From Ignavibacteriaceae bacterium (lineage in GTDB: Bacteria > Bacteroidota > Ignavibacteria > Ignavibacteriales > Ignavibacteriaceae), in assembly GCA_013360295.1 (NCBI GenBank), contig JABWCL010000014.1, positions 30,973 through 94,972 on the forward strand: DNA of 64,000 nucleotides, in the 5' to 3' direction. A program made the position numbers and the translations under genes. Positions 37,340 to 45,519 of the stretch are shown one piece after another; the first letter of the stretch is position 1, and each line of letters starts with the position of its first letter. The notes beneath the pieces were generated by a model. That model had not been told where the DNA came from, ran no database searches, and saw nothing but the letters and a program-made list of their open reading frames with translations.

Positions 37340-37431
37340 TCTGCGATCATCCGTTGCATCTGAGTGAGCTGTGGTCCATTGCTGCAAATTAAACAGGCTA
37401 TATTGCTTGGGTCTTCAAAGTAATTTGTTTC
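37340..37431. repeat. Dispersed repeat copy 2 (pairs with 20751-20842)
   Basis: TCTGCGATCATCCGTTGCAT, then CTGTGGTCCATTGC and AAATTAAACAGGCTATATT, closely matches 20751. See that entry. Confidence 0.7.
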
Positions 37432-37540
37432 CGCTTGTTAATTCTGCAAAAGGAGAAGACGCCTGTTTTCGGGAAGAAGAATGTATGTGACGTATGACCA
37501 TCCGGCACCCCTGATAAACGAAATTTTTTTTATTTTTTTC

Positions 37541-37569
37541 TTGACATTAACGCGGAATTTTAGTATTTC
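37541..37569 (+). promoter_or_regulatory. Possible promoter of the peptidase operon
   Basis: TTGACA (37541-37546), 17-bp spacer, then TATTTC (37564-37569), 51 nt before the peptidase start. The -35 matches consensus fully; the -10 is weak. Confidence 0.4.
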
Positions 37570-37620
37570 TGTAATAAATATTTCACATTTCTTAACCTTG
37601 TAACATAAATTACAGATTTT

Positions 37621-38712
37621 ATGCAAGACCGGCGCCTGATAGATATTTTCCTTGAACTTACCGCTATAGATGCGCTCTCACAGAACGAAAAACCCGTAGC
37701 AGATTACATTAAAAAATTCCTCGCAAACCTTGGGATTACCGCAGTTGAAGATACAACAACAGAATTAACCGGAAGCAACACCGGCAATCTTATATGCAAA
37801 GTTGGAACGGGAGGCGACTTCGCGCTCCTTTCTCATATGGATACAGCGCGACCCACGAAAAATCTCATAGCGATTGTTTCTGAAGACCGCATTACCTCTT
37901 CCGGTGACACCATACTCGGAGGGGACGACCGCGCCGGCATTTCAGTCATACTCTACGCGGTTGAAAAGGCTGTAAGGGAAAATGCCGCGCTCAAGGATTT
38001 CACTATCGGCTTTACAGTCTGTGAGGAAACTACAATGCTTGGTTCGCGGACGATTATGCTGCCGGAACAGATCAGGGGAGGAATTATTTTTGATTCGCAG
38101 TACCGCCCCGGCAAATTTATTTACGCCGCTTGCGGCGCGATGTATTTCAAGGTTAAAATTATCGGGAAGGCATCCCACGCGGGTATCTTTCCTGAGAAAG
38201 GAATTAACTCCATTGCGGTTGCATCTGCAATTATCGCGAATATAAGCCAGGGAAGAATCGACGAAGAGACCACAGTTAATATCGGAACCATCCAGGGTGG
38301 CGAAGCCACGAACGTTGTCAGCCCCGTTACCGTATTTGAAGGGGAGGTGAGGTCGTTTGATAAAGACAAAGTTGAAAAAGTGATGGGCGATATCCGCACT
38401 ACTATCATAAAACTTAGCGAACATATGAAGGCGCAGTATATTATAGATGACAGGTGGGATTTTGAGCCGTTTGTGCTCCCCGAGGTTTCCCCTACATACA
38501 AGCGGATATACAGCGCCATAGCAGAAACCGGGCTTGAGGTACAGCCGGTCAGGTCGCTTGGCGGCAGTGACGCGAATTCGCTGAATGCACGCGGAATAGA
38601 ATCCGTAAACATTGGTATAGGCGCCCAGAATCCTCACGGTGATGATGAGTTTATTCTTATCGAAGATCTGTACAAAGCCGCTGAAATAGCATCGAAACTT
38701 ATCAGGAAATAG
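37621..38712 (+). CDS. M20-family metallopeptidase (peptidase T-like)
   Basis: A 363-aa zinc peptidase of the M20 clan. Metal and catalytic motifs appear in order: SHMDTARP (about 70-77), GGDDRAG (about 100-106), EETTMLG (about 134-140), DSQYRPG (about 155-161) and a C-terminal NPHGDDEF (about 340-347) with the last ligand His. The closest named type is tripeptidase T or a related M20 aminopeptidase. No signal peptide, so it is cytoplasmic. The cyanophycinase starts 4 nt later, and that gene overlaps the carrier gene, so the three form one operon for peptide breakdown. Confidence 0.87.
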   Translation: MQDRRLIDIFLELTAIDALSQNEKPVADYIKKFLANLGITAVEDTTTELTGSNTGNLICKVGTGGDFALLSHMDTARPTKNLIAIVSEDRITSSGDTILGGDDRAGISVILYAVEKAVRENAALKDFTIGFTVCEETTMLGSRTIMLPEQIRGGIIFDSQYRPGKFIYAACGAMYFKVKIIGKASHAGIFPEKGINSIAVASAIIANISQGRIDEETTVNIGTIQGGEATNVVSPVTVFEGEVRSFDKDKVEKVMGDIRTTIIKLSEHMKAQYIIDDRWDFEPFVLPEVSPTYKRIYSAIAETGLEVQPVRSLGGSDANSLNARGIESVNIGIGAQNPHGDDEFILIEDLYKAAEIASKLIRK

Positions 38713-38716
38713 TAAA

Positions 38717-39559
38717 ATGAATATTTATGCAAGATTACTTACAGTTCTTTTTTTATTTGTTTTTTCTTCGGGTGTTTTTGCAGAGGGGCACCTCGTTATC
38801 ATCGGAGGCGGGGAGAAACTCGCGGAAATCAAGAAGAAGATAGTTGAACTCGGCGGAGGCGATAAGGCACGTGTTGTTATCTTTCCTAACGCTTCCAGTT
38901 ATCCTTTTGAATCTGGCGATCGTCATCGTCAGCAGTTTGAACTTTTCGGTCCCGCTTCTGTGGATGTTATTTATGTTACCGGCGATACACTTAACCGCAA
39001 AGATATTGTTGATCTGGTTAAGAACGCGACAGTTGTTTTCTTCGGCGGCGGCGACCAGGTAAAACTTACTAAAGAACTCAATGGCACAAAAGCCTATGAG
39101 GCGGTCTGGAATGTGTATAAGCGAGGAGGCGTAGTATCAGGGACTAGTGCCGGTGCGGCGGTGATGAGTAAAGTAATGATCACCGGCGACGAACTTATTA
39201 ATAAAGACAGCACAAGGATTTTCTGGCAGATACTGAAAGGAAACGTTGAAACGAAAGAAGGGTTCGGTTTCCTGCCGGAAATAATCATTGACCAGCATTT
39301 TGTTGTACGTAAGAGGCATAACAGGCTGATCTCCTTAATGCTCGAGTCGAAAGTTAAAACCGGCATAGCAATTGATGAATCAACCGCGCTGATTGTGGCG
39401 CCCGGAAGAAAATATGAAGTCCTTGGTGAGAGCCTTATCCTTGTATATGACGCGAGGAACGTGAAAAATATTTCAACAGACAAAAACGGAAACCTTTCCG
39501 GTCAGGGAATGAAACTCGATATTTATAAATCGGGTGACAAGTTCAGGTTATCAAAATGA
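38717..39559 (+). CDS. Cyanophycinase-family peptidase, secreted
   Basis: A 280-aa S51-type peptidase with a signal peptide (1-22, ending VFA-EG), so it acts outside the cytoplasm. It has HLVIIGGGEK at the mature start, VVFFGGGDQVKL and the nucleophile Ser in SGTSAGAAV (about 141-149). IIDQHFVVRKRHNRL supplies the active-site histidine region. Cyanophycinases cut the Asp-Arg polymer cyanophycin to dipeptides; some relatives cut other peptides. Position between a peptidase and a YfcC-type carrier supports a dipeptide or amino acid route. Real cyanophycin use is not shown. Confidence 0.85.
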   Translation: MNIYARLLTVLFLFVFSSGVFAEGHLVIIGGGEKLAEIKKKIVELGGGDKARVVIFPNASSYPFESGDRHRQQFELFGPASVDVIYVTGDTLNRKDIVDLVKNATVVFFGGGDQVKLTKELNGTKAYEAVWNVYKRGGVVSGTSAGAAVMSKVMITGDELINKDSTRIFWQILKGNVETKEGFGFLPEIIIDQHFVVRKRHNRLISLMLESKVKTGIAIDESTALIVAPGRKYEVLGESLILVYDARNVKNISTDKNGNLSGQGMKLDIYKSGDKFRLSK

Positions 39560-40956
39560 CAGAAGCCAAAAAGAAATTTCAGCTCCACACCCTTGTTCTG
39601 ATTTATCTTGTCGTGATTATGGCGGCGGTGCTTACCTGGGTTGTACCCGGCGGTGAATATGAGCGCATCGTAAAGAACGGAAGGACATTGGTTGATCCGG
39701 CTTCCTTCAAGTATGTGGAAAGCCATCCCCAGGGTTTGGATAAAGTCCTTATTGCTCCGATCAAAGGATTTGCAAAAGCAGCGGAGATAATCATATTTGT
39801 ACTGCTGATTGGCGGAACATTCTATATACTGGAAAAGACCGGTGCTCTGACTAACTCCATAAAATACCTCGCCATAAAGTTTTCTTCTCATCCACACCTT
39901 CAGAAATTTTTTATACCTGTCACAATGCTAATTTTTTCGGCGGCAGGTTCGATATTCGGTATGTGTGAAGAGACAATGCCGTTCGTGCTTATATTTATTC
40001 CGCTTGCCATATCGCTCGGATATGATTCGTTAGTCGGAACCGCGATACCGTTCCTCGGCGCAGCGGCAGGATTCGCGGGTTCAACATTAAATCCGTTTAC
40101 CGTCGGGATCGCTCAGAGTATAGCGGAGCTGCCGCTGTATTCCGGGCTTGAATATCGCATCGTTGTGTGGGTTATAAGCACCATTTCAATGATCGCTTTT
40201 GTGATGATCTATGCGGCGCGTATAAAAAAGGATCCGAAGAAAAGCCCCGTTTATGAGATTGATCTTGCCAGGAGCAACCGCATAGAAATTCATAATCACG
40301 ATGAGGCAATTCTCACTCGAAGGCATAAGATAATAATTACAGTTTTTGTCGGCGGAATAATTTTCCTTGTTTATGGAATTTTAAGCCTGGGCTGGTTTAT
40401 TAATGAGATCGCCGGCTTCTTCCTTGGCATAGGAATAGTTACCGGCTATATTGGCGGGCTTAAATCATATGACATAGCCGAGGGATTCAAGAATGGCGCC
40501 AAAGATATGATGGGGGTGGCGCTGATCATTGCCTGTGCAAAGGCGCTTCTCGTAGTCGCGCAGGATGGTAAAATCCTTGATTCGATGCTTTATAATTTTG
40601 CCGGGGTAATATCAGGGCTTCATCCTGTAATCGGTTCGCAGGCAATGTTTGTTGTTCAGGGGACAATTAATTTCTTCGTCCACTCCGGTTCAGGGCAGGC
40701 GGCTTTAACAATGCCTATTATGGCGCCGCTGGCTGATGTGACGGGGATTTCCAGGCAGACTGCCGTGCTTGCTTTTCAGTTCGGAGAGGGATGGATCAAT
40801 CCGATACTTCCAACCTCAGGAGTTACGATGGGAGTGCTCGGGCTCGCGGGTATTCAGTGGAGTACCTGGGCAAGATGGATGCTGTGGGCGCAAATTTACT
40901 TTTTTATATTAGCGTTACTTTTATTAATTCCGCCATATTTTATCAATTATCATTAA
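39556..40956 (+). CDS. YfcC-family basic amino acid/C4-dicarboxylate-type carrier
   Basis: A 466-aa membrane protein with about 12 helices. WVVPGGEYER near the N terminus, FGMCEETMPFVLIFIPL (about 135) and the tail FGEGWINPILPTSGVTMGVLGLAGIQW match the YfcC/DcuC-like family, which includes arginine:ornithine-type carriers. Its ATG overlaps the cyanophycinase stop by 4 nt (ATGA), so the two are translationally coupled. Cargo is likely a product of the peptidases, such as arginine, aspartate or a dipeptide (inference). Confidence 0.85.
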   Translation: MTEAKKKFQLHTLVLIYLVVIMAAVLTWVVPGGEYERIVKNGRTLVDPASFKYVESHPQGLDKVLIAPIKGFAKAAEIIIFVLLIGGTFYILEKTGALTNSIKYLAIKFSSHPHLQKFFIPVTMLIFSAAGSIFGMCEETMPFVLIFIPLAISLGYDSLVGTAIPFLGAAAGFAGSTLNPFTVGIAQSIAELPLYSGLEYRIVVWVISTISMIAFVMIYAARIKKDPKKSPVYEIDLARSNRIEIHNHDEAILTRRHKIIITVFVGGIIFLVYGILSLGWFINEIAGFFLGIGIVTGYIGGLKSYDIAEGFKNGAKDMMGVALIIACAKALLVVAQDGKILDSMLYNFAGVISGLHPVIGSQAMFVVQGTINFFVHSGSGQAALTMPIMAPLADVTGISRQTAVLAFQFGEGWINPILPTSGVTMGVLGLAGIQWSTWARWMLWAQIYFFILALLLLIPPYFINYH

Positions 40957-40982
40957 TTAATTATCTAAAGGAGTACAAAGCA

Positions 40983-42086
40983 ATGTACAAAACCGTTACA
41001 AGATTCTTTATGCTGTTCTTCGCGCTTTCCATAATTGTTCCCGCGCAGGCAATTTTTAATACCGGACAGATAGGCATAACGCTAAACAACTATGGCCGTG
41101 TCCGCGTCGGAGCCCCCGGTGATGTCGACCGTCAGATTGACCGTTCTTCACTCCTCGTCGTTAAGAGCCAGACGGAAACCTTCGATTATAAACAGGATGC
41201 TGAAAACGAAGTTCCTGAATCAGTTATATCCCCTTCAACCTGGGGAGATCACCAGATTAATGTAAAGATTAACAACACTTATTCAAACCTTCCTCCTGCC
41301 GTAACTGCTAACATAGACGTCTTTGGATGGAATTCGAAAAACTTTGCAATTGCAAGGTTTGCTGTTATCAGTAACGAAACCGCCTCCTTCAGCGCCATTC
41401 TTGGTATGGAAGTTATCCCGCAGTTAGGGGGCGCTTACGGGCTCGAGATACTGAGATATGATAATGTAACCAAAACAGTTTATACCCATCGTGATACTCA
41501 CTACGTCGGATATAAGATACTGAATGCTAATTATAACAGCGTTTCCCTTATAGATTGGTATACTGGTTACGAAGTGGATACCTCCTATTTCAACTGGCTT
41601 ACCCTTACCCGCGTAGATACATTCCTCCAAACCGGCGGAGACGGCGGTGTAGCTTTATTTTCTCAGCATAAAAAATCCCTTAATACAGGCGATACAGCTT
41701 ATATGTACGTAGGAATTTCTTACGGAACAACAAAGCAAACTATGGATCTCGGGATAACGGAAGCACAGGCAAAGTATAACGAGCGCTTCCCGACTTCAAT
41801 TAAGGATGTTGTTTTTAATCCTTCTGACTTTGAATTATTGCAGAATTACCCGAACCCCTTCAATCCATCAACGGTGATAGCATATAATCAGCCTAAAGAA
41901 GCTTTTGTTGAACTGAAGGTTTATGACTTGCTGGGCAACGAAATAGTGACATTATTCAAAGGTGTTAACAATGCCGGAGTTCACAGCTATAATTTTGACG
42001 CGTCTAATCTTTCAAACGGAACATATTTCTATACGCTCCGTTCCGAAGGTGTGAACATGACACGAAAAATGACCATACTCAAATAG
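40983..42086 (+). CDS. Secreted protein with T9SS sorting domain
   Basis: A 367-aa protein starting at ATG 40983 behind AAAGGAG; a longer frame from 40791 overlaps the carrier gene and lacks a signal. Residues 1-20 form a signal peptide (IIVPAQAIF). The middle 250 residues have no domain I recognise. The last 80 or so are a clear T9SS type A domain, with NYPNPFNPSTVIAYNQP, LKVYDLLGNEI and TRKMTILK. It may be co-transcribed with the carrier (gap 26 nt). Function unknown. Confidence 0.82.
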   Translation: MYKTVTRFFMLFFALSIIVPAQAIFNTGQIGITLNNYGRVRVGAPGDVDRQIDRSSLLVVKSQTETFDYKQDAENEVPESVISPSTWGDHQINVKINNTYSNLPPAVTANIDVFGWNSKNFAIARFAVISNETASFSAILGMEVIPQLGGAYGLEILRYDNVTKTVYTHRDTHYVGYKILNANYNSVSLIDWYTGYEVDTSYFNWLTLTRVDTFLQTGGDGGVALFSQHKKSLNTGDTAYMYVGISYGTTKQTMDLGITEAQAKYNERFPTSIKDVVFNPSDFELLQNYPNPFNPSTVIAYNQPKEAFVELKVYDLLGNEIVTLFKGVNNAGVHSYNFDASNLSNGTYFYTLRSEGVNMTRKMTILK

Positions 42087-42109
42087 TATAATTTACTAAA
42101 CAGGAGTCC

Positions 42110-42135
42110 CCCGGCATCCCTTTTGGGATGCCGGG
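42110..42135 (+). terminator. Strong hairpin between the T9SS protein and rpiR-type genes
   Basis: CCCGGCATCCC / GGGATGCCGGG, an 11-bp stem with a TTTT loop, 23 nt after the stop and 14 nt before the next ATG. No U-run follows, so it may attenuate rather than stop transcription. Confidence 0.5.
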
Positions 42136-42149
42136 ACTGTTGATTAAGG

Positions 42150-42998
42150 ATGGTTAGTTACAGGCACCTTAAGGAAGTAATACAGGCAAGCTATCCGGAT
42201 CTGACGAAAAATCACAAACGGATAGCGGATTACTTTCTTGCTAATATGGAGAAGGTCCCTTTCCTCAGCGTTCAGGAACTTTCACTCGAGGTTAAGGCAA
42301 GCGTTGCCTCTGTGGTCAGGTTTGCGCAGCAAATCGGGTATTCCGGTTACAGCGAACTTCGTGAAGATGTTTCCAGTATCCTGCAGAACAAGATCAGTAA
42401 CGGGGATATATTTAATCCTTCCGAAGCCCTGAATCCCAAGACGGATCTTTTTTCCTCGATCGCCGGAATTGAAATTAAGAATATCAATTCAACGCTTCAA
42501 AGCCTGGACAGGGCATCTCTGTCGCAAGTGGTTAAATCTATTTTAAAAGCAGATAAAGTCTACACAGCCGGGCTGGGTGTTTCATACTATATGTCGGAAG
42601 TTCTGGCTTACCAGTTGAACCAGGTGGCGGTTAATGCTGATAATCTGCGTCACGATTCGATGCTTCTGACAGAACAGATCCCCTTCATCAAAAAAAATGA
42701 TTTTATCGTCTATTTCTCGTTTCCGCCTTATTCGAAGGAGACGATAGAAGCGGCCGAACTCGCGCACACCCTTGGCTTACGGAGCGCCGCGATAACAAAC
42801 AAGCCGACCGCGCCAATCACCAGGTTCACGGATCATCAGCTTCTGGTTAGTTCGGAGAATCTTTTGTATACAAACGCGCTTACCGGTATTGCCGTACTGA
42901 TTAATACGATCGTGACCGAATGCGGCAGGAAAAATAAAGAAAAAGCAAGGGTGATGATAAGCCTCTTAAAAGGGGTGGAGAATAGTTACACAGAGTAA
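42150..42998 (+). CDS. MurR/RpiR-family transcriptional regulator
   Basis: A 282-aa protein with an N-terminal RpiR helix-turn-helix (about 5-75: TKNHKRIADYFLANMEKVPF then VKASVASVVRFAQQIGYSGY) and a SIS sugar-phosphate-binding domain (about 125-255: ADKVYTAGLGVSYYMSEVLA). RpiR regulators sense phosphorylated sugars. It is followed 34 nt later by a TonB receptor, a surface protein and a PorV-type protein, probably its targets. The surface uptake substrate is therefore likely a sugar or glycoconjugate (inference). Confidence 0.87.
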   Translation: MVSYRHLKEVIQASYPDLTKNHKRIADYFLANMEKVPFLSVQELSLEVKASVASVVRFAQQIGYSGYSELREDVSSILQNKISNGDIFNPSEALNPKTDLFSSIAGIEIKNINSTLQSLDRASLSQVVKSILKADKVYTAGLGVSYYMSEVLAYQLNQVAVNADNLRHDSMLLTEQIPFIKKNDFIVYFSFPPYSKETIEAAELAHTLGLRSAAITNKPTAPITRFTDHQLLVSSENLLYTNALTGIAVLINTIVTECGRKNKEKARVMISLLKGVENSYTE

Positions 42999-43032
42999 AA
43001 ATTTTAATTAATATTATCGGATATATATATAT

Positions 43033-45489
43033 ATGATCAGGTCCTTATTAATATTACTGATGTTCACCGGATATCTATTTGCCGGAGTTACCGGAAAATT
43101 AGCCGGCAAAATCACGGATAAGCAGACCGGCGCGCCGCTGCCGATGGCAAACATTTCAATTGAAGGAACAAAACTCGGCGCCGCCGCTGATGTAAACGGT
43201 AATTTCGTGGTGCTTAACATTCCCCCTGGCACCTACCGGGTGCGGGCAAGCTTCCTCGGTTATGAGACCGTTGTAATTGAAAATGTCGGAATCATAGTCG
43301 ACCGCACAACCCGGCTTGAAATCGAGCTTGCACCCCAATCGGTTGAGATGGGGGAAGTTGTCGTTACCGCCAAGAGCGGTATGATTCAGAAGGATCTGAC
43401 GAGCAGTATCAGCGTAATCGACCGCGAGAAAATCGAGGCCTTGCCGGTTAGTTCTTTTACCGACCTGCTTTCGTTGCAGGCAGGCGTTGTGGGAAGCGGC
43501 TCAAACCTCCACATAAGAGGCGGCAGGTCAAATGAAGTAGCATACCTGATCGACGGGATGTACGTCAGCGATCCGCTGCTCGGCGGACTTGCTACTTCCC
43601 TCAACAATGACGCTATACAGGAGATGAGCCTTCTGAGCGGTACCTTCAATGCTGAGTATGGTAACGCGCTTAGCGGCGTGGTTAATATCGTTACACGCGA
43701 GGGAGCGGATAAGTTAGGAGGAAAAATCGAGTACAGGACAAGCGAGTTCGGGATAGAGAAGTACAGTAAACTGCACGAGTCGCGCGCGAACATAAGCCTG
43801 GAAGGCCCGCTTTATCTTGATGCTATCCGGTTTTTTGTTTCGATGGAACAGGATAAACGCGGAAGTTATCTCCCCTTCGGTTATAACCGCGAGAAATCAG
43901 GGTTTCTTAAGCTATCATCATTCGCGCTTCAGGGACTTAAGTTAACTCTTTCGGGCAGGGCAACCGCCGGTGACAGGCAAGGTTATAGCCACTCCTATAA
44001 ATACATCCCGGATCAGTACCTGAAAAGGAGCACGGACAGCAAGCAGGGAACAATTACTGCCACACACACAGTGGCTCCGAATTTCTTTTATGATTTTCGC
44101 GTTTCATACTTTGATCAAAGTTACTATTCTGGACTTAACAAGGACACCTCAGAATATATTCCTATAAATCAGGCAAGTTATTTTGACGATATAGGAAACG
44201 GTTTTGAGTTTTATTCCCGTTCTGATCCGCCGGAAATTACAGACAGCAGGACAAGCACAACCGATATTAAATTTGACGCGGTATGGCAGTTTGACAAAAC
44301 AAATGAAACGAAATTCGGACTTCAGTTTAAAAAACACGATCTGAAGTTATTCTATATATATGATCCTAAAAGAGATTATCCTTACATAAATAATTATTCC
44401 GCGAGCCCGTACGAAGCAGCAGGGTATATTCAGGATAAGATAGAACTTCCTTATCTTATTATTAACCTCGGATTACGTTTCGACTATATGGACGCAAACG
44501 CAAAATTCAGGCTCAATCCCCTGGATACATTCTCCGTTGGATCCGCGAAAGCAAGGTCTCAGATAAGCCCCCGTGTCGGTATAGCGCATCCGATCTCAGA
44601 TAAGACAAAACTTCATTTTGCATACGGACATTTCTTTCAGAATCCGGAATATCAGTTCCTGTTTGATAATCAGCAGTACGATCTGAATGTAAGGGAACCG
44701 ATCTTCGGTCAGCCAAGCCTGGACGCGCAAAGAACGATTGCCTATGAAGTGGGCCTCGCGCACCAGTTCAATGACTTTACGGCGCTCAATATTGTGGCGT
44801 ATTATAAAGATGTGACGGGCCTTATCGGCACCCGGTATTTCTTCCCCTACTTTGAGGGAAGGTATGTCGGCTACACTCTATACGTTAATGAAGATTACGC
44901 GAATATGCGCGGTTTCGAAGTTAACCTGGATATGCGCCCATATAAAAACTTCGCTGGCGGCTTTACATACACCTATTCAGTAGCGAAGGGGAGTGCTTCT
45001 TCCGAAACGGAGCAGTACCCGGGGACACAGGAATCCACGCAGCTTTATTATCTCGATTTCGACAAGACACACGTCTTCAATGCTTCGGTTACTTACACTA
45101 TTCCCGAAGGGGAAAGTATTGAAATGTTCGGCCTGAATTTTTTCGATGATATGGATTTCAGTTTTATTGTAAAGGCCTCTTCCGGGTATCCCTATACACC
45201 CGGCGGCAGGGATGTCGGGTTTGTAGTGAGGAATTCACTGCGCCAGCCGGCGACTTACGCGATTGACCTTGTTATAGGAAAGGAATTCAGGATTATGAAC
45301 CACGCGAGAGTAAGATTATTCGCGGAAGTGCTGAACCTTACCGATCGCAGGAATGTGCTCTATGTTTACCCGGATACAGGAGAACCTGATTTCACTTACG
45401 TTGGAGACGCCTCGCCGGAAGGAATGCGTGATCCGTCTAATTACGGGCCGCCCCGCAGCATACGCATCGGCGCCAGTGTGAAATTTTAA
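43033..45489 (+). CDS. TonB-dependent outer-membrane receptor with carboxypeptidase-like N-terminal domain
   Basis: An 818-aa protein with a signal peptide (1-18). A CarboxypepD-reg-like domain follows (about 22-108: GKITDKQTGAPLPMANISIEGT, NIPPGTYRVRASFLGYE), then the TonB plug (about 120-230: SSISVIDREKIEAL, NLHIRGGRSNEVAYLIDGM, YGNALSGVVNIVTREG) and a beta-barrel ending IGASVKF. It imports a ligand using TonB energy. It is not a SusC-type protein, because no SusD gene adjoins it; the next gene is a large secreted protein that may play that role. Confidence 0.9.
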   Translation: MIRSLLILLMFTGYLFAGVTGKLAGKITDKQTGAPLPMANISIEGTKLGAAADVNGNFVVLNIPPGTYRVRASFLGYETVVIENVGIIVDRTTRLEIELAPQSVEMGEVVVTAKSGMIQKDLTSSISVIDREKIEALPVSSFTDLLSLQAGVVGSGSNLHIRGGRSNEVAYLIDGMYVSDPLLGGLATSLNNDAIQEMSLLSGTFNAEYGNALSGVVNIVTREGADKLGGKIEYRTSEFGIEKYSKLHESRANISLEGPLYLDAIRFFVSMEQDKRGSYLPFGYNREKSGFLKLSSFALQGLKLTLSGRATAGDRQGYSHSYKYIPDQYLKRSTDSKQGTITATHTVAPNFFYDFRVSYFDQSYYSGLNKDTSEYIPINQASYFDDIGNGFEFYSRSDPPEITDSRTSTTDIKFDAVWQFDKTNETKFGLQFKKHDLKLFYIYDPKRDYPYINNYSASPYEAAGYIQDKIELPYLIINLGLRFDYMDANAKFRLNPLDTFSVGSAKARSQISPRVGIAHPISDKTKLHFAYGHFFQNPEYQFLFDNQQYDLNVREPIFGQPSLDAQRTIAYEVGLAHQFNDFTALNIVAYYKDVTGLIGTRYFFPYFEGRYVGYTLYVNEDYANMRGFEVNLDMRPYKNFAGGFTYTYSVAKGSASSETEQYPGTQESTQLYYLDFDKTHVFNASVTYTIPEGESIEMFGLNFFDDMDFSFIVKASSGYPYTPGGRDVGFVVRNSLRQPATYAIDLVIGKEFRIMNHARVRLFAEVLNLTDRRNVLYVYPDTGEPDFTYVGDASPEGMRDPSNYGPPRSIRIGASVKF

Positions 45490-45519
45490 GTGATAAGAAA
45501 AGCAATTACGGAATACACC

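Larger units (their letters stand above)
37308..37620. other. Intergenic region holding a dispersed repeat and a promoter
   Basis: The 313-bp gap contains dispersed repeat copy 2 (37340-37431) and, further right, a promoter-like pair at 37541. No gene is supported. Confidence 0.5.

Noticed and set aside
37942..38637. Antisense frames of 231 and 163 aa over the M20 peptidase gene
   Set aside because: They mirror the codon structure of the real gene; no homology is visible.
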